A stretch of DNA of 64,000 bases, from positions 1,550,001-1,614,000 of the forward strand of contig NZ_CP033169.1 in NCBI RefSeq assembly GCF_003691585.1, read 5' to 3'. This document shows, piece after piece, positions 28,568-38,852 of this stretch. Made by a program: the position numbers and the translations under genes. Positions within the stretch are counted from its first letter, which is position 1. Each line of letters starts with the position of its first letter. The stretch is from Biomaibacter acetigenes. GTDB taxonomy: Bacteria > Bacillota > Thermosediminibacteria > Thermosediminibacterales > Tepidanaerobacteraceae. The notes beneath the pieces were generated by a model. That model did not search any database and had not been told where the DNA came from. It saw only the letters and a list, made by a program, of their open reading frames with translations.

Positions 28568-28631
28568 ATAATAAATTGTAAAAGGACTAAATGGACTATA
28601 AAAGAGCCATTATTCCCGAGGGAGAGTGCCA

Positions 28632-29579
28632 ATGATTCAATTTAAAGTGCAAAAAACTCCTCTCTATTTACAGGTAAAACAGTATATTAAAAGAAATATT
28701 GATGAGAAAAAATGGACGATTGGTTATAAGCTTCCAACCGAAAGGGAGCTGGCAAAAACCCTGGATGTCAGCAGAAAGACTGTCAGTTTGGCTTATAAAG
28801 AACTGGAAAAGGAAGGAATAATAACTTCCCATCAGGGCAGGGGAACTTTCGTGATAAACAGACATTCAATGCAAAAAGATTCTCAAGTAGATAGGCTTAT
28901 AGAAAATATAGATTACTGCATACAAACCTCAGTAAAAATAGGAGTTGAGCCCGATGAATTTCTGGATTTATGCAGGGCAAGAATAAATAGATACATTCAG
29001 GAATTAAAAAAGATAAAGCTGGTTTTCATAGAATGCAACAGAGAACAACTAGACTATTTTAGTAAGGAGCTTGAACTGGGAGCTGGAGTTACCATTACCC
29101 CCATTTTGCTTCAGGACTTTAAAAAAAATATAGAAGACATCAATAAAAAGATACAATCCCATGATTTCATAGTTACAACTTTTTTCCATATAGATGAAGT
29201 TAAAACTTTGATTAAAGACAAGAATATAGAAATCCTGCCGATGGCTTTAAACCCTCAACTGGAGAGTATAATAAAGATAGCTAGAATTAATAGAAACAAC
29301 AATGTGGGGATTTTATCTATTTCACAAAATTTTGCGGAGAAGGTTAAAAATGCTATTTTTGAAGCAGGTCTTTATTTTGATAATATCAAAATTGAAACAT
29401 CCACTGATTCCGATGAAATAAAAAATTTTGTTCAAAGCCTCGATGTTATTATAGTTTCTCCTGGCAGGAAAAAGGAAATATTGCCCTTTAAAGATGATAA
29501 AGATATTATTGAGTTTATCTTTGTTCCCGACATGGGATCAATTAATTTGCTTAAATCAGTAATATTAAAAAACCGTTGA
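28632..29579 (+). CDS. GntR-family transcriptional regulator with unassigned effector domain
   Basis: From ATG at 28632 (SD GAGGGAGAG) the protein has 315 residues. The N-terminal winged helix is typical of GntR/YtrA (LPTERELAKTLDVSRKTVSLAYKELEKEGI, then GRGTFV). The remaining 240 residues resemble no standard FadR, UTRA or aminotransferase domain that can be named here. Alternating alpha/beta segments such as VGILSISQNFAEKV suggest a two-lobed ligand-binding fold. It ends 11 bases before korD, so it likely controls the kor genes in the same operon. The ligand is unknown. Confidence 0.8.
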   Translation: MIQFKVQKTPLYLQVKQYIKRNIDEKKWTIGYKLPTERELAKTLDVSRKTVSLAYKELEKEGIITSHQGRGTFVINRHSMQKDSQVDRLIENIDYCIQTSVKIGVEPDEFLDLCRARINRYIQELKKIKLVFIECNREQLDYFSKELELGAGVTITPILLQDFKKNIEDINKKIQSHDFIVTTFFHIDEVKTLIKDKNIEILPMALNPQLESIIKIARINRNNNVGILSISQNFAEKVKNAIFEAGLYFDNIKIETSTDSDEIKNFVQSLDVIIVSPGRKKEILPFKDDKDIIEFIFVPDMGSINLLKSVILKNR

Positions 29580-29590
29580 ATAGGGGTGAT

Positions 29591-29800
29591 ATGGTGTCGG
29601 AAAAAACTTTCAAAATTGATATCAATGATAAGGCATGTAAAAGATGCGGTATTTGTATAGCTTTTTGCCCCAGGAAAGTTTTTTCATCAGAAAACGGGAA
29701 ACCAGTAGTAGTAAATTTGGATGCATGTACAAAATGCAAATTATGTGAACTGAGATGTCCCGACTATGCCATTGTGGTAGGGGGTAAAGAAGATGAGTAG
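29591..29800 (+). CDS. korD: 2-oxoacid:ferredoxin oxidoreductase delta (ferredoxin) subunit
   Basis: From ATG at 29591 the protein has 69 residues and two [4Fe-4S] motifs, CKRCGICIAFCP and CTKCKLCELRCP. It is the electron-transfer subunit of a four-subunit KorDABC-type enzyme. It overlaps korA by eight bases. The SD is GGGGTGAT just before the start. Confidence 0.92.
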   Translation: MVSEKTFKIDINDKACKRCGICIAFCPRKVFSSENGKPVVVNLDACTKCKLCELRCPDYAIVVGGKEDE

Positions 29801-30938
29801 TGAAGCAAGATTAATGCAGGGAAACGAGGCGTGTGTCGAAGGAGCCATTGCTGCCGGAATGAGATTTTATGCCGGATATCCCATTACTCCTTCTACGGAA
29901 ATCGCAGAACTTTCGGCGGAGAAATTGCCAAAGGTCGGTGGTAAATTTATCCAGATGGAAGACGAGATCGCAAGCATGGGTGCAGTTATCGGAGCATCTC
30001 TCACAGGGTTGAAAGCTATGACAGCCACCAGCGGTCCGGGTTTTTCGTTAAAACAGGAAAATATAGGATTTGCCAGTCTAACTGAAGTGCCATGCGTGAT
30101 AGTGAATGTCCAACGCGGTGGACCCAGCACTGGATTGCCCACACTGCCGGCTCAAGGAGATGTGATGCAGGCAAGGTGGGGGACTCACGGTGATCATCCG
30201 ATTATTGTCCTTTCACCTTCCTATGTGAAAGAAGTATATGAACTGACCATTAGAGCTTTTAACCTTTCGGAAAAATACAGGGTACCATGCATTCTTTTAA
30301 TGGATGAAGTTGTGGCGCACATGAGGGAAAAAGTAGAACTGCCTGATCCATCTACAATTAAAATTATAAACAGGAAAAAGCCTGCTCCCTCCATCGTGAA
30401 TTATGAACCTTACAGGGATTATGACGGTGATGGAATTCCACCTATGGCCAGTTTCGGAGAGGGGATGTCCTTCCATGTTACAGGCCTTATCCATGATGTA
30501 ACGGGCTTTCCATCAACTAATGCCAGGGTTACTGAAGCCCTTATAAACAGACTTATGAAAAAGATTTTTGACAATCTGGATGATATTCTGGATTATGAAA
30601 GCATTTTTGTAGAAGATGCTGAATCTGTAGTAATCTCTTTCGGCTCTACCGCCCGTTCGGTGCTGAGAGCGGTGCATCTGATGAGACAGGAAGGCCAAAA
30701 AATCGGCATGATAAGGCTAAAGACCATCTGGCCTTTTGCCCATAAAGCCATACAAAATTTATCGTCACAGGTAAAGAATTTGATAGTGGCAGAGATGAAT
30801 TTTGGGCAGATGGTAGAAACAGTACGGGCATCAGCTGGGGGAAGATTCAATGTTGTAGGTTTAAACAAATTTAACGGAGAATTGATAACTCCCGATGAGG
30901 TTATAGTTAAGGTGAGAGAGGTGATGGGCCATGCGTAA
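29793..30938 (+). CDS. korA: 2-oxoacid:ferredoxin oxidoreductase alpha subunit
   Basis: The 381-residue protein shows AAGMRFYAGYPITPSTEIAE and the block DEIASMGAVIGASLTGLKAMTATSGPGFSLKQE of the alpha subunit of 2-oxoacid oxidoreductases. Together with the beta subunit it forms the thiamine diphosphate site. The four-subunit form with this order is common for 2-oxoglutarate or branched-chain 2-oxoacid oxidation to the acyl-CoA with ferredoxin reduction. 2-Oxoglutarate is preferred here because gdhA and the methylmalonyl-CoA genes follow. Confidence 0.93.
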   Translation: MSSEARLMQGNEACVEGAIAAGMRFYAGYPITPSTEIAELSAEKLPKVGGKFIQMEDEIASMGAVIGASLTGLKAMTATSGPGFSLKQENIGFASLTEVPCVIVNVQRGGPSTGLPTLPAQGDVMQARWGTHGDHPIIVLSPSYVKEVYELTIRAFNLSEKYRVPCILLMDEVVAHMREKVELPDPSTIKIINRKKPAPSIVNYEPYRDYDGDGIPPMASFGEGMSFHVTGLIHDVTGFPSTNARVTEALINRLMKKIFDNLDDILDYESIFVEDAESVVISFGSTARSVLRAVHLMRQEGQKIGMIRLKTIWPFAHKAIQNLSSQVKNLIVAEMNFGQMVETVRASAGGRFNVVGLNKFNGELITPDEVIVKVREVMGHA

Positions 30939-31749
30939 AGAACTGGAAAAGTATTTCAGGACAGAAAAATTACCGCATATATGGTGTCCGGGATGCAGCC
31001 ATGGTATACTGACAGGTGCTGTTATCCGAGCCATAGACAATCTCAAACTGGACCAGAAAAAGATATGTATAGTTTCGGGAATCGGGTGTTCATCCAGGGC
31101 TCCCGGGTACATGAATTTTTATACCTTACATACTACGCATGGCCGGGCACTGGCTTTTGCAACTGGCATCAAACTTGCAAATCCTGATTTAAAAGTAATA
31201 GTCCTCACGGGAGATGGAGATTGTGCCGCCATCGGAGGAAATCATTTTATCCATGCGGCCCGGAGAAATATAGATATTACCACCGTTGTGTTTAATAATA
31301 ACATTTACGGCATGACCAGCGGACAGTATTCGCCCATGACCCCAAGGGGAGCGTATGCCACAACAGCGCCTTACGGAAATATAGATAGGAGCTTTGACCT
31401 TTGCAAACTGGCTCAATCTGCAGGCGCGACTTATGTGGCCAGAGGTACAGTATATCACATTCCACAGCTTATAAAATTGATCGAAAAGGCTTTGCAGCAT
31501 AAAGGTTTTTCCTTTGTAGATGCAGTCAGTATATGTCCCACATATTTCGGAAGAAAAAATAAAATGGCATCACCCGTAAAGATGATGGAGTTTATAAGAG
31601 ATGCGTCTATTCCTATAAAATCTGCTGAAAAGTTATCAAAAGAAGAACTGGCCGGTAAAATTGTGATAGGTGAATTTTACGAGGAACAGGCTCCGGAATA
31701 TACGGAAGAATACGCCAAAGTTATAGAAAAAGTACGGGAGGGAAATTGA
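30931..31749 (+). CDS. korB: 2-oxoacid:ferredoxin oxidoreductase beta subunit (thiamine diphosphate-binding)
   Basis: The 272-residue protein has the TPP motif GDGDCAAIGGNHFIHAARRN and the conserved WCPGCSHG near the start. IYGMTSGQYSPMTPRGA follows, as in KorB proteins. It overlaps korA by eight bases and touches korC, so the subunits are translationally coupled. Confidence 0.94.
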   Translation: MRKELEKYFRTEKLPHIWCPGCSHGILTGAVIRAIDNLKLDQKKICIVSGIGCSSRAPGYMNFYTLHTTHGRALAFATGIKLANPDLKVIVLTGDGDCAAIGGNHFIHAARRNIDITTVVFNNNIYGMTSGQYSPMTPRGAYATTAPYGNIDRSFDLCKLAQSAGATYVARGTVYHIPQLIKLIEKALQHKGFSFVDAVSICPTYFGRKNKMASPVKMMEFIRDASIPIKSAEKLSKEELAGKIVIGEFYEEQAPEYTEEYAKVIEKVREGN

Positions 31750-31751
31750 AG

Positions 31752-32285
31752 ATGGAAGAGCGTACGGAAATACGGTTGAGCGGTTCCGGAGGGCAGGGTT
31801 TGATACTGGCCGGTATTATACTGGCTGAAGCAGCCATTCTGGACGGAAAAAATGCGGTTCAATCTCAATCATACGGTCCTGAAGCCAGAGGAGGCGCCAG
31901 CAGAGCAGAGGTAATAATAAGTGAATCATCCATTGATTATCCAAAGGTTACAAAACCCGATATTCTTCTGGCTTTAACGGAAGAGGCATTGATGAAATAC
32001 AAGGACAATTTAAAACCTAATGGAGTAATTATTATAGACTCCAGTATAAAAAAACCTGAACTACCTGTAAAAATAATCAGTTTACCCATAATTGAAACAG
32101 CTCAAAAAAAGGCCGGTAGGGTTATAGTTGCAAATATTGTGGCACTGGGTGTCCTTACTACTGCAACAAAGATCGTGTCAAAAGTTTCTGTTGAGAAAGC
32201 TGTCATGGACAGGGTTCCCAAGGGGACAGAAGAGTTGAATAAAAAAGCATTGTACGCCGGTTTTGAGCTGGGAGAATCTTTTTAG
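31752..32285 (+). CDS. korC: 2-oxoacid:ferredoxin oxidoreductase gamma subunit
   Basis: From ATG at 31752 (SD GGGAGGG nine bases before) the protein has 177 residues. It begins with IRLSGSGGQGLILAG and contains SYGPEARGGASRAEV, both diagnostic of the gamma subunit, which binds the CoA substrate end of the complex. A TTG at 31746 is possible but too near the SD. A spacer of about 100 bases to gdhA shows no terminator. Confidence 0.94.
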   Translation: MEERTEIRLSGSGGQGLILAGIILAEAAILDGKNAVQSQSYGPEARGGASRAEVIISESSIDYPKVTKPDILLALTEEALMKYKDNLKPNGVIIIDSSIKKPELPVKIISLPIIETAQKKAGRVIVANIVALGVLTTATKIVSKVSVEKAVMDRVPKGTEELNKKALYAGFELGESF

Positions 32286-32383
32286 ACTTTTTACAACTAT
32301 TAATTATGAAAGGGGGTCTATGATTCATTTAATTTAACATTATAGTTTATTTGGGGAAACTAAAAAAATGGAGGGAGTTTAAG

Positions 32384-33631
32384 ATGTCAGAAACATTAAA
32401 TCCGTTTGAAATTGTTCAAAAGGAGATCAAATCTGCCTGTGAAAAACTTGGTCTGGATAATTCTGTTTATGAAATTTTAAAAGAACCAGAAAGGGTTTTG
32501 ACGGTATCCATACCGGTAAAGATGGATGATGGTACAACAAAAACCTTTATAGGTTTTCGCTCTCAGCATAGCACCGCCATCGGTCCTGCTAAAGGTGGTG
32601 TAAGGTTCCATCCCAATGTTTCTCTGGATGAAGTTAAAGCCTTATCAACATGGATGACCTTTAAATGCTCTGTCGTGGGAATTCCCTATGGAGGAGGCAA
32701 GGGTGGAGTCATCTGCAACCCCAAAGAATTGTCAAAAGGTGAACTCGAAAGGTTAAGCCGCGGATATTTCAAAGCCATAAGCCCGATTATTGGTCCTGAA
32801 AAAGACATACCGGCTCCCGACGTATATACCAATGCTCAGGTTATGGCATGGTTCATGGATGAGTTCAGTACATTGAAAGGATACAATACTCCTGGTGTTG
32901 TGACCGGCAAACCCATTATTATTGGAGGTTCGTTGGGCAGAAATGAAGCAACCGCTCGTGGAGCCACTTTCACTATCAGGGAAGCAGCCAAAAATTTAGG
33001 CCTTGATTTGACCAAAGCTACCGTTGCCATCCAGGGTTACGGCAATGCGGGCAGCATAGCTGCCAGATTATTGAGCGAACTTGGGTGCAAAATTGTAGCA
33101 GTAAACGACTCCCAGGGCGGTGCATACAATCCTGAAGGCCTGGATCCAAAAGCCGTTCTCGAATTCAAGGAGAAAAATAAGACGGTTAAAGGTTTCCCGG
33201 GCAGCAAAGATATAAGCGGTGAAGACCTACTGGAACTGGACGTGGATATACTGGTGCCGGCAGCTCTAGAAAATGTCATAACCAGCAAAAACGCAGCTAA
33301 TATAAAGGCAAAAATAGTCGGCGAATGCGCTAATGGTCCTACAACTCCCGAAGCGGACAAAGTTCTCTATGAAAATGGTGTCCTGGTAATTCCAGATATC
33401 CTCTGTAATGCCGGTGGTGTTACAGTTTCATACTTTGAATGGGTACAAAATCTGATGAACTTCTACTGGACCGAGGAAGAAGTAAACACCCGTCTTGAAC
33501 ATATAATGGTCAAAGCCTTTAACGAGGTATATAAGATGCATAAAGATTACAAAGTTAACATGAGAGAAGCGGCTTACATGGTCTCCATTAAGCGAATAGC
33601 TGACGCTATGAAAGTTAGAGGCTGGATCTAA
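32384..33631 (+). CDS. gdhA: glutamate dehydrogenase
   Basis: From ATG at 32384 (SD GGAGGGAG) the protein has 415 residues, the size of hexameric small-type GDH. Catalytic blocks are GPAKGGVRFHP, FKCSVVGIPYGGGKGGV and PAPDV. The nucleotide-binding region is VAIQGYGNAGSIAA, followed by CNAGGVTVSYFEW. It interconverts glutamate and 2-oxoglutarate. Next to KorDABC it can feed 2-oxoglutarate into ferredoxin-linked oxidation. Coenzyme specificity was not read. A strong terminator follows. Confidence 0.95.
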   Translation: MSETLNPFEIVQKEIKSACEKLGLDNSVYEILKEPERVLTVSIPVKMDDGTTKTFIGFRSQHSTAIGPAKGGVRFHPNVSLDEVKALSTWMTFKCSVVGIPYGGGKGGVICNPKELSKGELERLSRGYFKAISPIIGPEKDIPAPDVYTNAQVMAWFMDEFSTLKGYNTPGVVTGKPIIIGGSLGRNEATARGATFTIREAAKNLGLDLTKATVAIQGYGNAGSIAARLLSELGCKIVAVNDSQGGAYNPEGLDPKAVLEFKEKNKTVKGFPGSKDISGEDLLELDVDILVPAALENVITSKNAANIKAKIVGECANGPTTPEADKVLYENGVLVIPDILCNAGGVTVSYFEWVQNLMNFYWTEEEVNTRLEHIMVKAFNEVYKMHKDYKVNMREAAYMVSIKRIADAMKVRGWI

Positions 33632-33640
33632 AGATGTAAT

Positions 33641-33671
33641 AATCCCTCCCTGAGATTAAGGGAGGGATTTT
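33641..33671 (+). terminator. Rho-independent terminator after gdhA
   Basis: An 11-bp perfect stem pairs 33641-33651 with 33659-33669 (AATCCCTCCCT/AGGGAGGGATT) and ends in TTTT. Confidence 0.92.
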
Positions 33672-33707
33672 CAAAATATCTTCGTAAACATTTATAAATA
33701 TTAATTG

Positions 33708-33736
33708 TTGCCTTTGATTAGAAAATATTATATTAT
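33708..33736 (+). promoter_or_regulatory. SigA-type promoter of the methylmalonyl-CoA operon
   Basis: TTGCCT (33708-33713) and TATTAT (33731-33736) have a 17-base spacer. Before the first gene, TATTACC (33756-33762) and GGTAATA (33769-33775) flank the SD, which could fold into a 7-bp hairpin. Confidence 0.6.
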
Positions 33737-33781
33737 ATTCAAAGAACCCGCATAATATTACCAGGGAGGGTAATAAAAGTT

Positions 33782-35459
33782 ATGAGTGATAAAAATTCCT
33801 TTGAAAAATTAAAAGAAGAAAAGAAAAATTGGGAAGAAACAAAGCTAAATAAAATTTTGAGCAAGCATCCTGAACGGTATGAAAAGTTTTATACCAATTC
33901 CAATATAGAAGTTGAACGTCTGTATACAGAATTAAATGTACAGGATATGGATTATTTAGAGGACCTTGGTTTTCCTGGAGAGTACCCTTACACCCGGGGA
34001 GTCCAGCCTACCATGTACCGGGGAAGATTATGGACCATGAGGCAGTATGCCGGGTTCGGCACTGCCGAGGAGTCCAACCAGAGGTATAAATTTCTTCTTT
34101 CTCAGGGTCAGACGGGACTTTCCGTGGCTTTTGATTTACCCACCCAGATAGGTTATGATTCCGACCATCCTCTTTCCAGGGGGGAAGTGGGAAAAGTGGG
34201 TGTAGCCATTGACTCTTTAAAAGATATGGAGATACTATTCGATGGCATTCCACTGGATAAAGTGAGTACATCCATGACCATAAATGCTCCCGCTGCAATC
34301 CTACTTGCCATGTATATGGCGGTGGCGGAAAAACAGGGTGTAACACCTGATAAATTGTCGGGCACCATCCAGAACGATATCTTAAAAGAATATGTGGCGA
34401 GAGGAACATACATTTTTCCTCCGGAGCCATCCATGAGACTGATCACTAACATATTTGAATTCTGTTCTAAAAACGTGCCGAAATGGAACACCATAAGCAT
34501 CAGCGGTTATCACATCCGTGAAGCCGGAGCCACAGCCATACAGGAAGTGGCCTTTACTCTGGCTGATGGAATAGCATACGTGGAAGCTGCCATTAAAGCG
34601 GGACTTTCGGTGGATGACTTTGCTCCAAGACTTTCCTTCTTTTTCAATGCCCATAATGACCTTTTGGAAGAAGTGGCAAAATTTAGGGCGGCCAGAAGGC
34701 TCTGGGCAAAGATAATGAAGGAAAGGTTTAATGCCCAGGATCCAAGGTCCATGATGCTAAGATTTCATACACAAACCGGAGGTTCTACACTTACAGCCCA
34801 GCAGCCGGACAACAACATCATAAGGGTCACCATACAGGCACTGGCGGCTGTTCTAGGAGGAACCCAATCCTTCATACCAATTCAAGAGACGAGGCACTGG
34901 CACTTCCTTCCGAAGACTCGGTGAGAATTGCCCTGAGGACCCAACAGATAATAGCCTATGAGAGCGGGGTCACTGAAACCATTGACCCGCTGGCAGTTCT
35001 TACTATGTGGAACATCTTACCAATACCATAGAACAAAAAGCCCGGGAATATATAGACAAGATCGACAAATTAGGCGGTGCGGCCAAGGCCATAGAAAAAG
35101 GATTCATGCAGCAGGAAATTCAGGACAGTGCTTATCGCTACCAGATGGAAGTGGAGTCTGGCAGGAGAATCGTGGTTGGAGTAAACAAATTCCAGATCGA
35201 GGAGGAACCACCCAAAGGTCTGCTAAAAGTGAACCCTGAAGTTGGAATAATGCAAGAAAAGAAACTCAAAGAACTAAAGTCTACCAGAGATAATCTGGCG
35301 GTAGCTGAAGCTCTAAAAGAACTGGAACAGGTGGCTAAAACCGATGAAAATGTGATGCCTGCCATTTTAAAGTGTGTTAAGTGTTATTGTACCCTCGGCG
35401 AAATCTGCGACACCTTCCGTAAAGTTTTCGGGGAATATAAAGCTTCTATTACAATTTAG
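33782..35459 (+). pseudogene. mcmA1: methylmalonyl-CoA mutase large (catalytic) subunit, two frameshifts
   Basis: The reconstructed protein has 559 residues, the size of the separate catalytic subunit of split mutases. Clear motifs are [35 protein letters not shown] and [16 protein letters not shown]. The frame breaks at CC 34869-34870, where one more C restores [17 protein letters not shown]. It breaks again at G 34996, where one more G restores the family block [10 protein letters not shown]. The mutase converts succinyl-CoA and (R)-methylmalonyl-CoA with adenosylcobalamin, whose binding domain is the next gene. Both indels are in short runs and may be sequencing errors. MeaB and the epimerase follow. 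Confidence 0.88.
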
Positions 35460-35474
35460 AAGGGGTGATAATAC

Positions 35475-35873
35475 ATGGGACAGACAAAAACTATAAGGGT
35501 GCTTATTGCAAAACCGGGGCTTGACGGACATGACCGCGGAGCAAAGTAATAGCCAGAGCTCTTAGAGATGCCGGCATGGAAGTAATTTATACGGGGTTAA
35601 GACAGACCCCGGAACAAATAGTTGAGGCAGCCATCCAGGAAGACGTGGATGTGATAGGCTTATCTATTCTTTCGGGGGGCCCATAACTTCCTCTTTCCAA
35701 AGGTTGTTGAACTTTTGAAGGAAAAAAACGCTCAGGATATCCTGGTAATCGGTGGCGGAGTGATACCTGATGATGATATTCCCGGCCTTAAAGCAGCAGG
35801 TATAGCCGAAGTATTTACCCCGGGCACACCCTCGTCAAAGATAATAGAATTTATAAAATCTCACGTTAAATAA
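35475..35873 (+). pseudogene. mcmA2: methylmalonyl-CoA mutase small, cobalamin-binding subunit, two frameshifts
   Basis: The gene starts with ATG at 35475 after GAAGGGGTGAT. Restored, it encodes 132 residues with the B12-binding motif [12 protein letters not shown] (His ligand in DxHxxG) and later GGGVIPDDD. One G is missing at 35546 (AAG|GTA becomes AAGTAA, a stop). One G is extra in the run 35674-35679, where five rather than six give the family block LSGAHNF. No open frame covers the gene as read. It partners the catalytic subunit just upstream. Confidence 0.85.
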
Positions 35874-35895
35874 AAACCGAAAGGTGTTATTTTTA

Positions 35896-36826
35896 ATGGA
35901 TATAATACAATCCGTTCTAAACGGAGATAAAAGAAGCATTGCTAAGCTCATAACTTTAGTTGAAGAAAAATCCGATGATGCCACAAAAATATTGAAGACA
36001 ATTTACAAGTACACAGGTAGAGCAAGAACAATTGGAATTACAGGGGCGCCGGGTAGCGGAAAAAGTAGCCTGGTAAACAAACTCACCCATATTTTAAGGA
36101 AAAAAAATAAAAAAGTGGGAATTATTGCTGTGGACCCCACCAGTCCCTTTACTGGGGGAGCTATTTTGGGCGATAGAATTCGTATGCAAGACCTTACTCT
36201 GGATGAAGGGGTTTTCATTCGAAGCATGGGTACCCGTGGCGCTTTAGGAGGCCTTTCCAGAGCCTGTTATGATGCCGTCAAAGTTCTGGATGCTTCAGGT
36301 ATGGACTACATAATCATTGAAACCGTAGGTGTGGGTCAGTCGGAAATCGATATAGTAAAGCTGGCTGATATCGTTTTGCTGGTTATGGTGCCGGGAATGG
36401 GGGATGATGTTCAGGCTATAAAAGCGGGAATTATGGAAATAGGAGATATCTTTGTAGTCAATAAATCTGATAAAGACGGCGCTGATAGACTTGTTACTGA
36501 AATAGAGATGACTTTAGACTTGAGTCCCCATAAAAATTCCTGGAAACCAACCTGTGATAAAGACCATAGCCACAGAGACTTATGGAATTGTCGAACTTAG
36601 TGAAAATATTGAAAAGGTATGGAACCATATGACACAAGGCGATTATTTAAAAATAAAACGAAAAAACAGGATAAGACAGGAAATAATCGATTTATTAACC
36701 GAAACTCTTATAAAAAAAATGATGTCAAGGTATTCCGAAAAAATTGATGCGCTTGTAGAAAAAGTTCTGGAAAGGCAAATAGATCCATACTCTGCCATGG
36801 AGATAATTATTTCAGATGCTAAATAA
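35896..36826 (+). pseudogene. meaB: MeaB-type GTPase chaperone of methylmalonyl-CoA mutase, one frameshift
   Basis: From ATG at 35896 the restored protein has 309 residues. The G1 motif GAPGSGKSS is near residue 50. AVDPTSPFTGGAILGDRIRM, ETVGVGQSE and NKSDKDGAD complete the G3E-type GTPase of the MeaB/ArgK family. The frame shifts near AA 36549-36550; one A fewer restores WKPPVIKTIATE and joins the C-terminal helices that form the dimer. MeaB protects and reloads the cobalamin of the mutase encoded upstream. Confidence 0.87.
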
Positions 36827-36849
36827 AAATTTCATGAGGAGGTTTAAAA

Positions 36850-37252
36850 ATGGTAGAGAAGATAGACCACATAGGCATTGCCGTAAAGGATTTAAATGAA
36901 ACTTTAAAGATTTATACTGAAATCCTTGGTTTAAAATCAGCCGGGGAGGAAACTGTGGCAGAACAGAAAGTAAGGGTTGCCTTTATCCCCGTAGGTGAAA
37001 GCGAGATCGAGCTTCTGGAGTCCACCGAGCCCGATGGAACCATAGCAAAATTCATCGAAAAAAAATGGAGAGGGCATCCAGCATATTGCATTAAGGGTGG
37101 ATAATATAGAAAAGACCCTCGAAGATTTGAAAGCCCGGGGGGTAAGGCTCATTGATGAAAAACCAAGAAATGGTGCCGGGGGAGCCAGAATAGCCTTCAT
37201 TCACCCTAAAGCCACTAAAGGGGTTTTGATAGAATTATGTGAAAGAACATAA
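36850..37252 (+). pseudogene. mce: methylmalonyl-CoA epimerase, one frameshift
   Basis: Restored length is 133 residues, the family norm. It begins VEKIDHIGIAVKDLNETL with the first metal histidine, and after the break continues [11 protein letters not shown] and GVLIELCE with the other metal ligands. The break is in the A run 37058-37065: seven rather than eight A residues restore the frame. The enzyme converts (R)- to (S)-methylmalonyl-CoA between mutase and decarboxylase. Confidence 0.87.
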
Positions 37253-37283
37253 GATGCATTAAAACACAAGGAGGGTAAATATC

Positions 37284-38837
37284 TTGGAAACCATTGAGCA
37301 AAAGTTAAAAACCTACAAGAAAAAAGAAAGACTATCGAACAGGCTGGAGGTGAAAAACGCATAGCAAAACAGCACGAAAGCGGCAAGCTCACCGCCCGGG
37401 AAAGAATCCAAAAACTCCTTGACGAAGGAAGCTTCGTCGAAATCGACGCCTTTGTAGAACACCGCTGCATCCAGTTTGACATGGCAGAAACTAAAGCCCC
37501 GGGTGAAGGCGTAGTCACCGGCTACGGCACCATAAACGGCAGGCTGGTCTTCATATTTGCCCAGGACTTTACCGTCATCGGCGGGTCCCTGGGAGAAATG
37601 CACGCCGCCAAAATAGTAAAAGTCATGGACATGGCTATGAAAATGGGAGCTCCTTTAATAGGATTAAATGATTCCGGCGGCGCCAGAATACAGGAAGGCG
37701 TGGATGCGCTGAAAGGCTATGGAGAAATCTTTTACAGGAACACCCTCGCATCCGGAGTAATACCTCAAATTTCGGTCATCCTGGGCCCCTGCGCCGGAGG
37801 AGCCGTATATTCCCCAGCGCTCACCGACTTTGTATTCATGGTCTCCGGCACAAGCAAAATGTTCATCACCGGCCCACAGGTAATCAAAGCCGTAACCGGA
37901 GAGGAAGTCAGCCCCGAAGACCTGGGCGGGGCAAAAGCCCACAACCAGAAAAGCGGTGTCGCCCACTTCATGAGCCAAAACGAAGAAGAGTGCTTTGACC
38001 AGATAAAAAAAACTGCTGTCATACATACCATCCAACAACCTGGAAGATGCACCCTTCAAAGAAACGGGAGACAGCCCTGTAAAGATACTACCGGAACTTG
38101 ACAATATAGTGCCCGTCGACCCAAACAAACCCTATGACATGAAAGAAATAATCAAAATGGTGGTGGATGAAGGCGATTTCTTCGAAGTACAGCCCCTTTA
38201 TGCCCAAAACATGATAACGGGCTTTGCGAGACTATCCGGCCACAGCGTCGGAATCCTGGCAAATCAACCCAGAGCTCTGGCGGGTTGCCTTGACATAAAT
38301 GCCTCCGACAAAGCAGCAAGATTCATCCGATTCTGCGATGCCTTCAACATACCCCTGATAACCTTTACCGACACCCCCGGCTACCTTCCCGGAGTAGCCC
38401 AGGAACATGGAGGAATAATCCGCCACGGGGCAAAGCTGCTCTATGCCTATTCCGAAGCCACCGTCCCGAAGATAACCGTCATCACCCGCAAAGCATACGG
38501 AGGAGCATATATAGCCATGTGCTCAAGGCACCTCGGAGCAGACCAGGTCTTTGCATGGCCCACAGCAGAAATAGCAGTCATGGGCCCCGAAGGAGCGGCC
38601 AATATCATATTCAGAAAAGAAATAGAAGAATCCAGCGACCCGATAGCCACGAGAAATGAAAAAATAGAAGAATACAGGGATAAATTCGCCAACCCCTATC
38701 AAGCCGCAGCAAGAGGCTACGTGGACGATGTAATAGAACCATCCGCCACCAGAGTAAAACTCATTTCCGCCCTGGAAATGCTGATGTCAAAACGCGAAAC
38801 AAGACCTGCCAAAAAGCATGGCAACATTCCGGTATAA
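37284..38837 (+). pseudogene. mmdA: methylmalonyl-CoA decarboxylase/carboxyltransferase alpha (12S) subunit, two frameshifts
   Basis: From TTG at 37284 (SD AAGGAGGG) the restored protein has 517 residues with the carboxyltransferase fold: [30 protein letters not shown] and FTDTPGYLPGVAQEHGGI. One A is missing in the run 37307-37311, and one is extra in 38005-38012. The subunit moves the carboxyl group of (S)-methylmalonyl-CoA to the biotin protein. From here to mmdB the third codon positions are richer in C than in neighbouring genes, a possible sign of separate origin. Confidence 0.88.
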
Positions 38838-38852
38838 AAGAGGTGAACCAGA

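Noticed and set aside
33672-33781. Cobalamin riboswitch before the mutase genes
   Set aside because: The spacer is only about 110 bases including the promoter, too short, and no B12-box was seen.
34958-35239. Arginine-rich ORF inside mcmA1
   Set aside because: Out-of-frame shadow; the correct frame restores the mutase sequence after one missing G.
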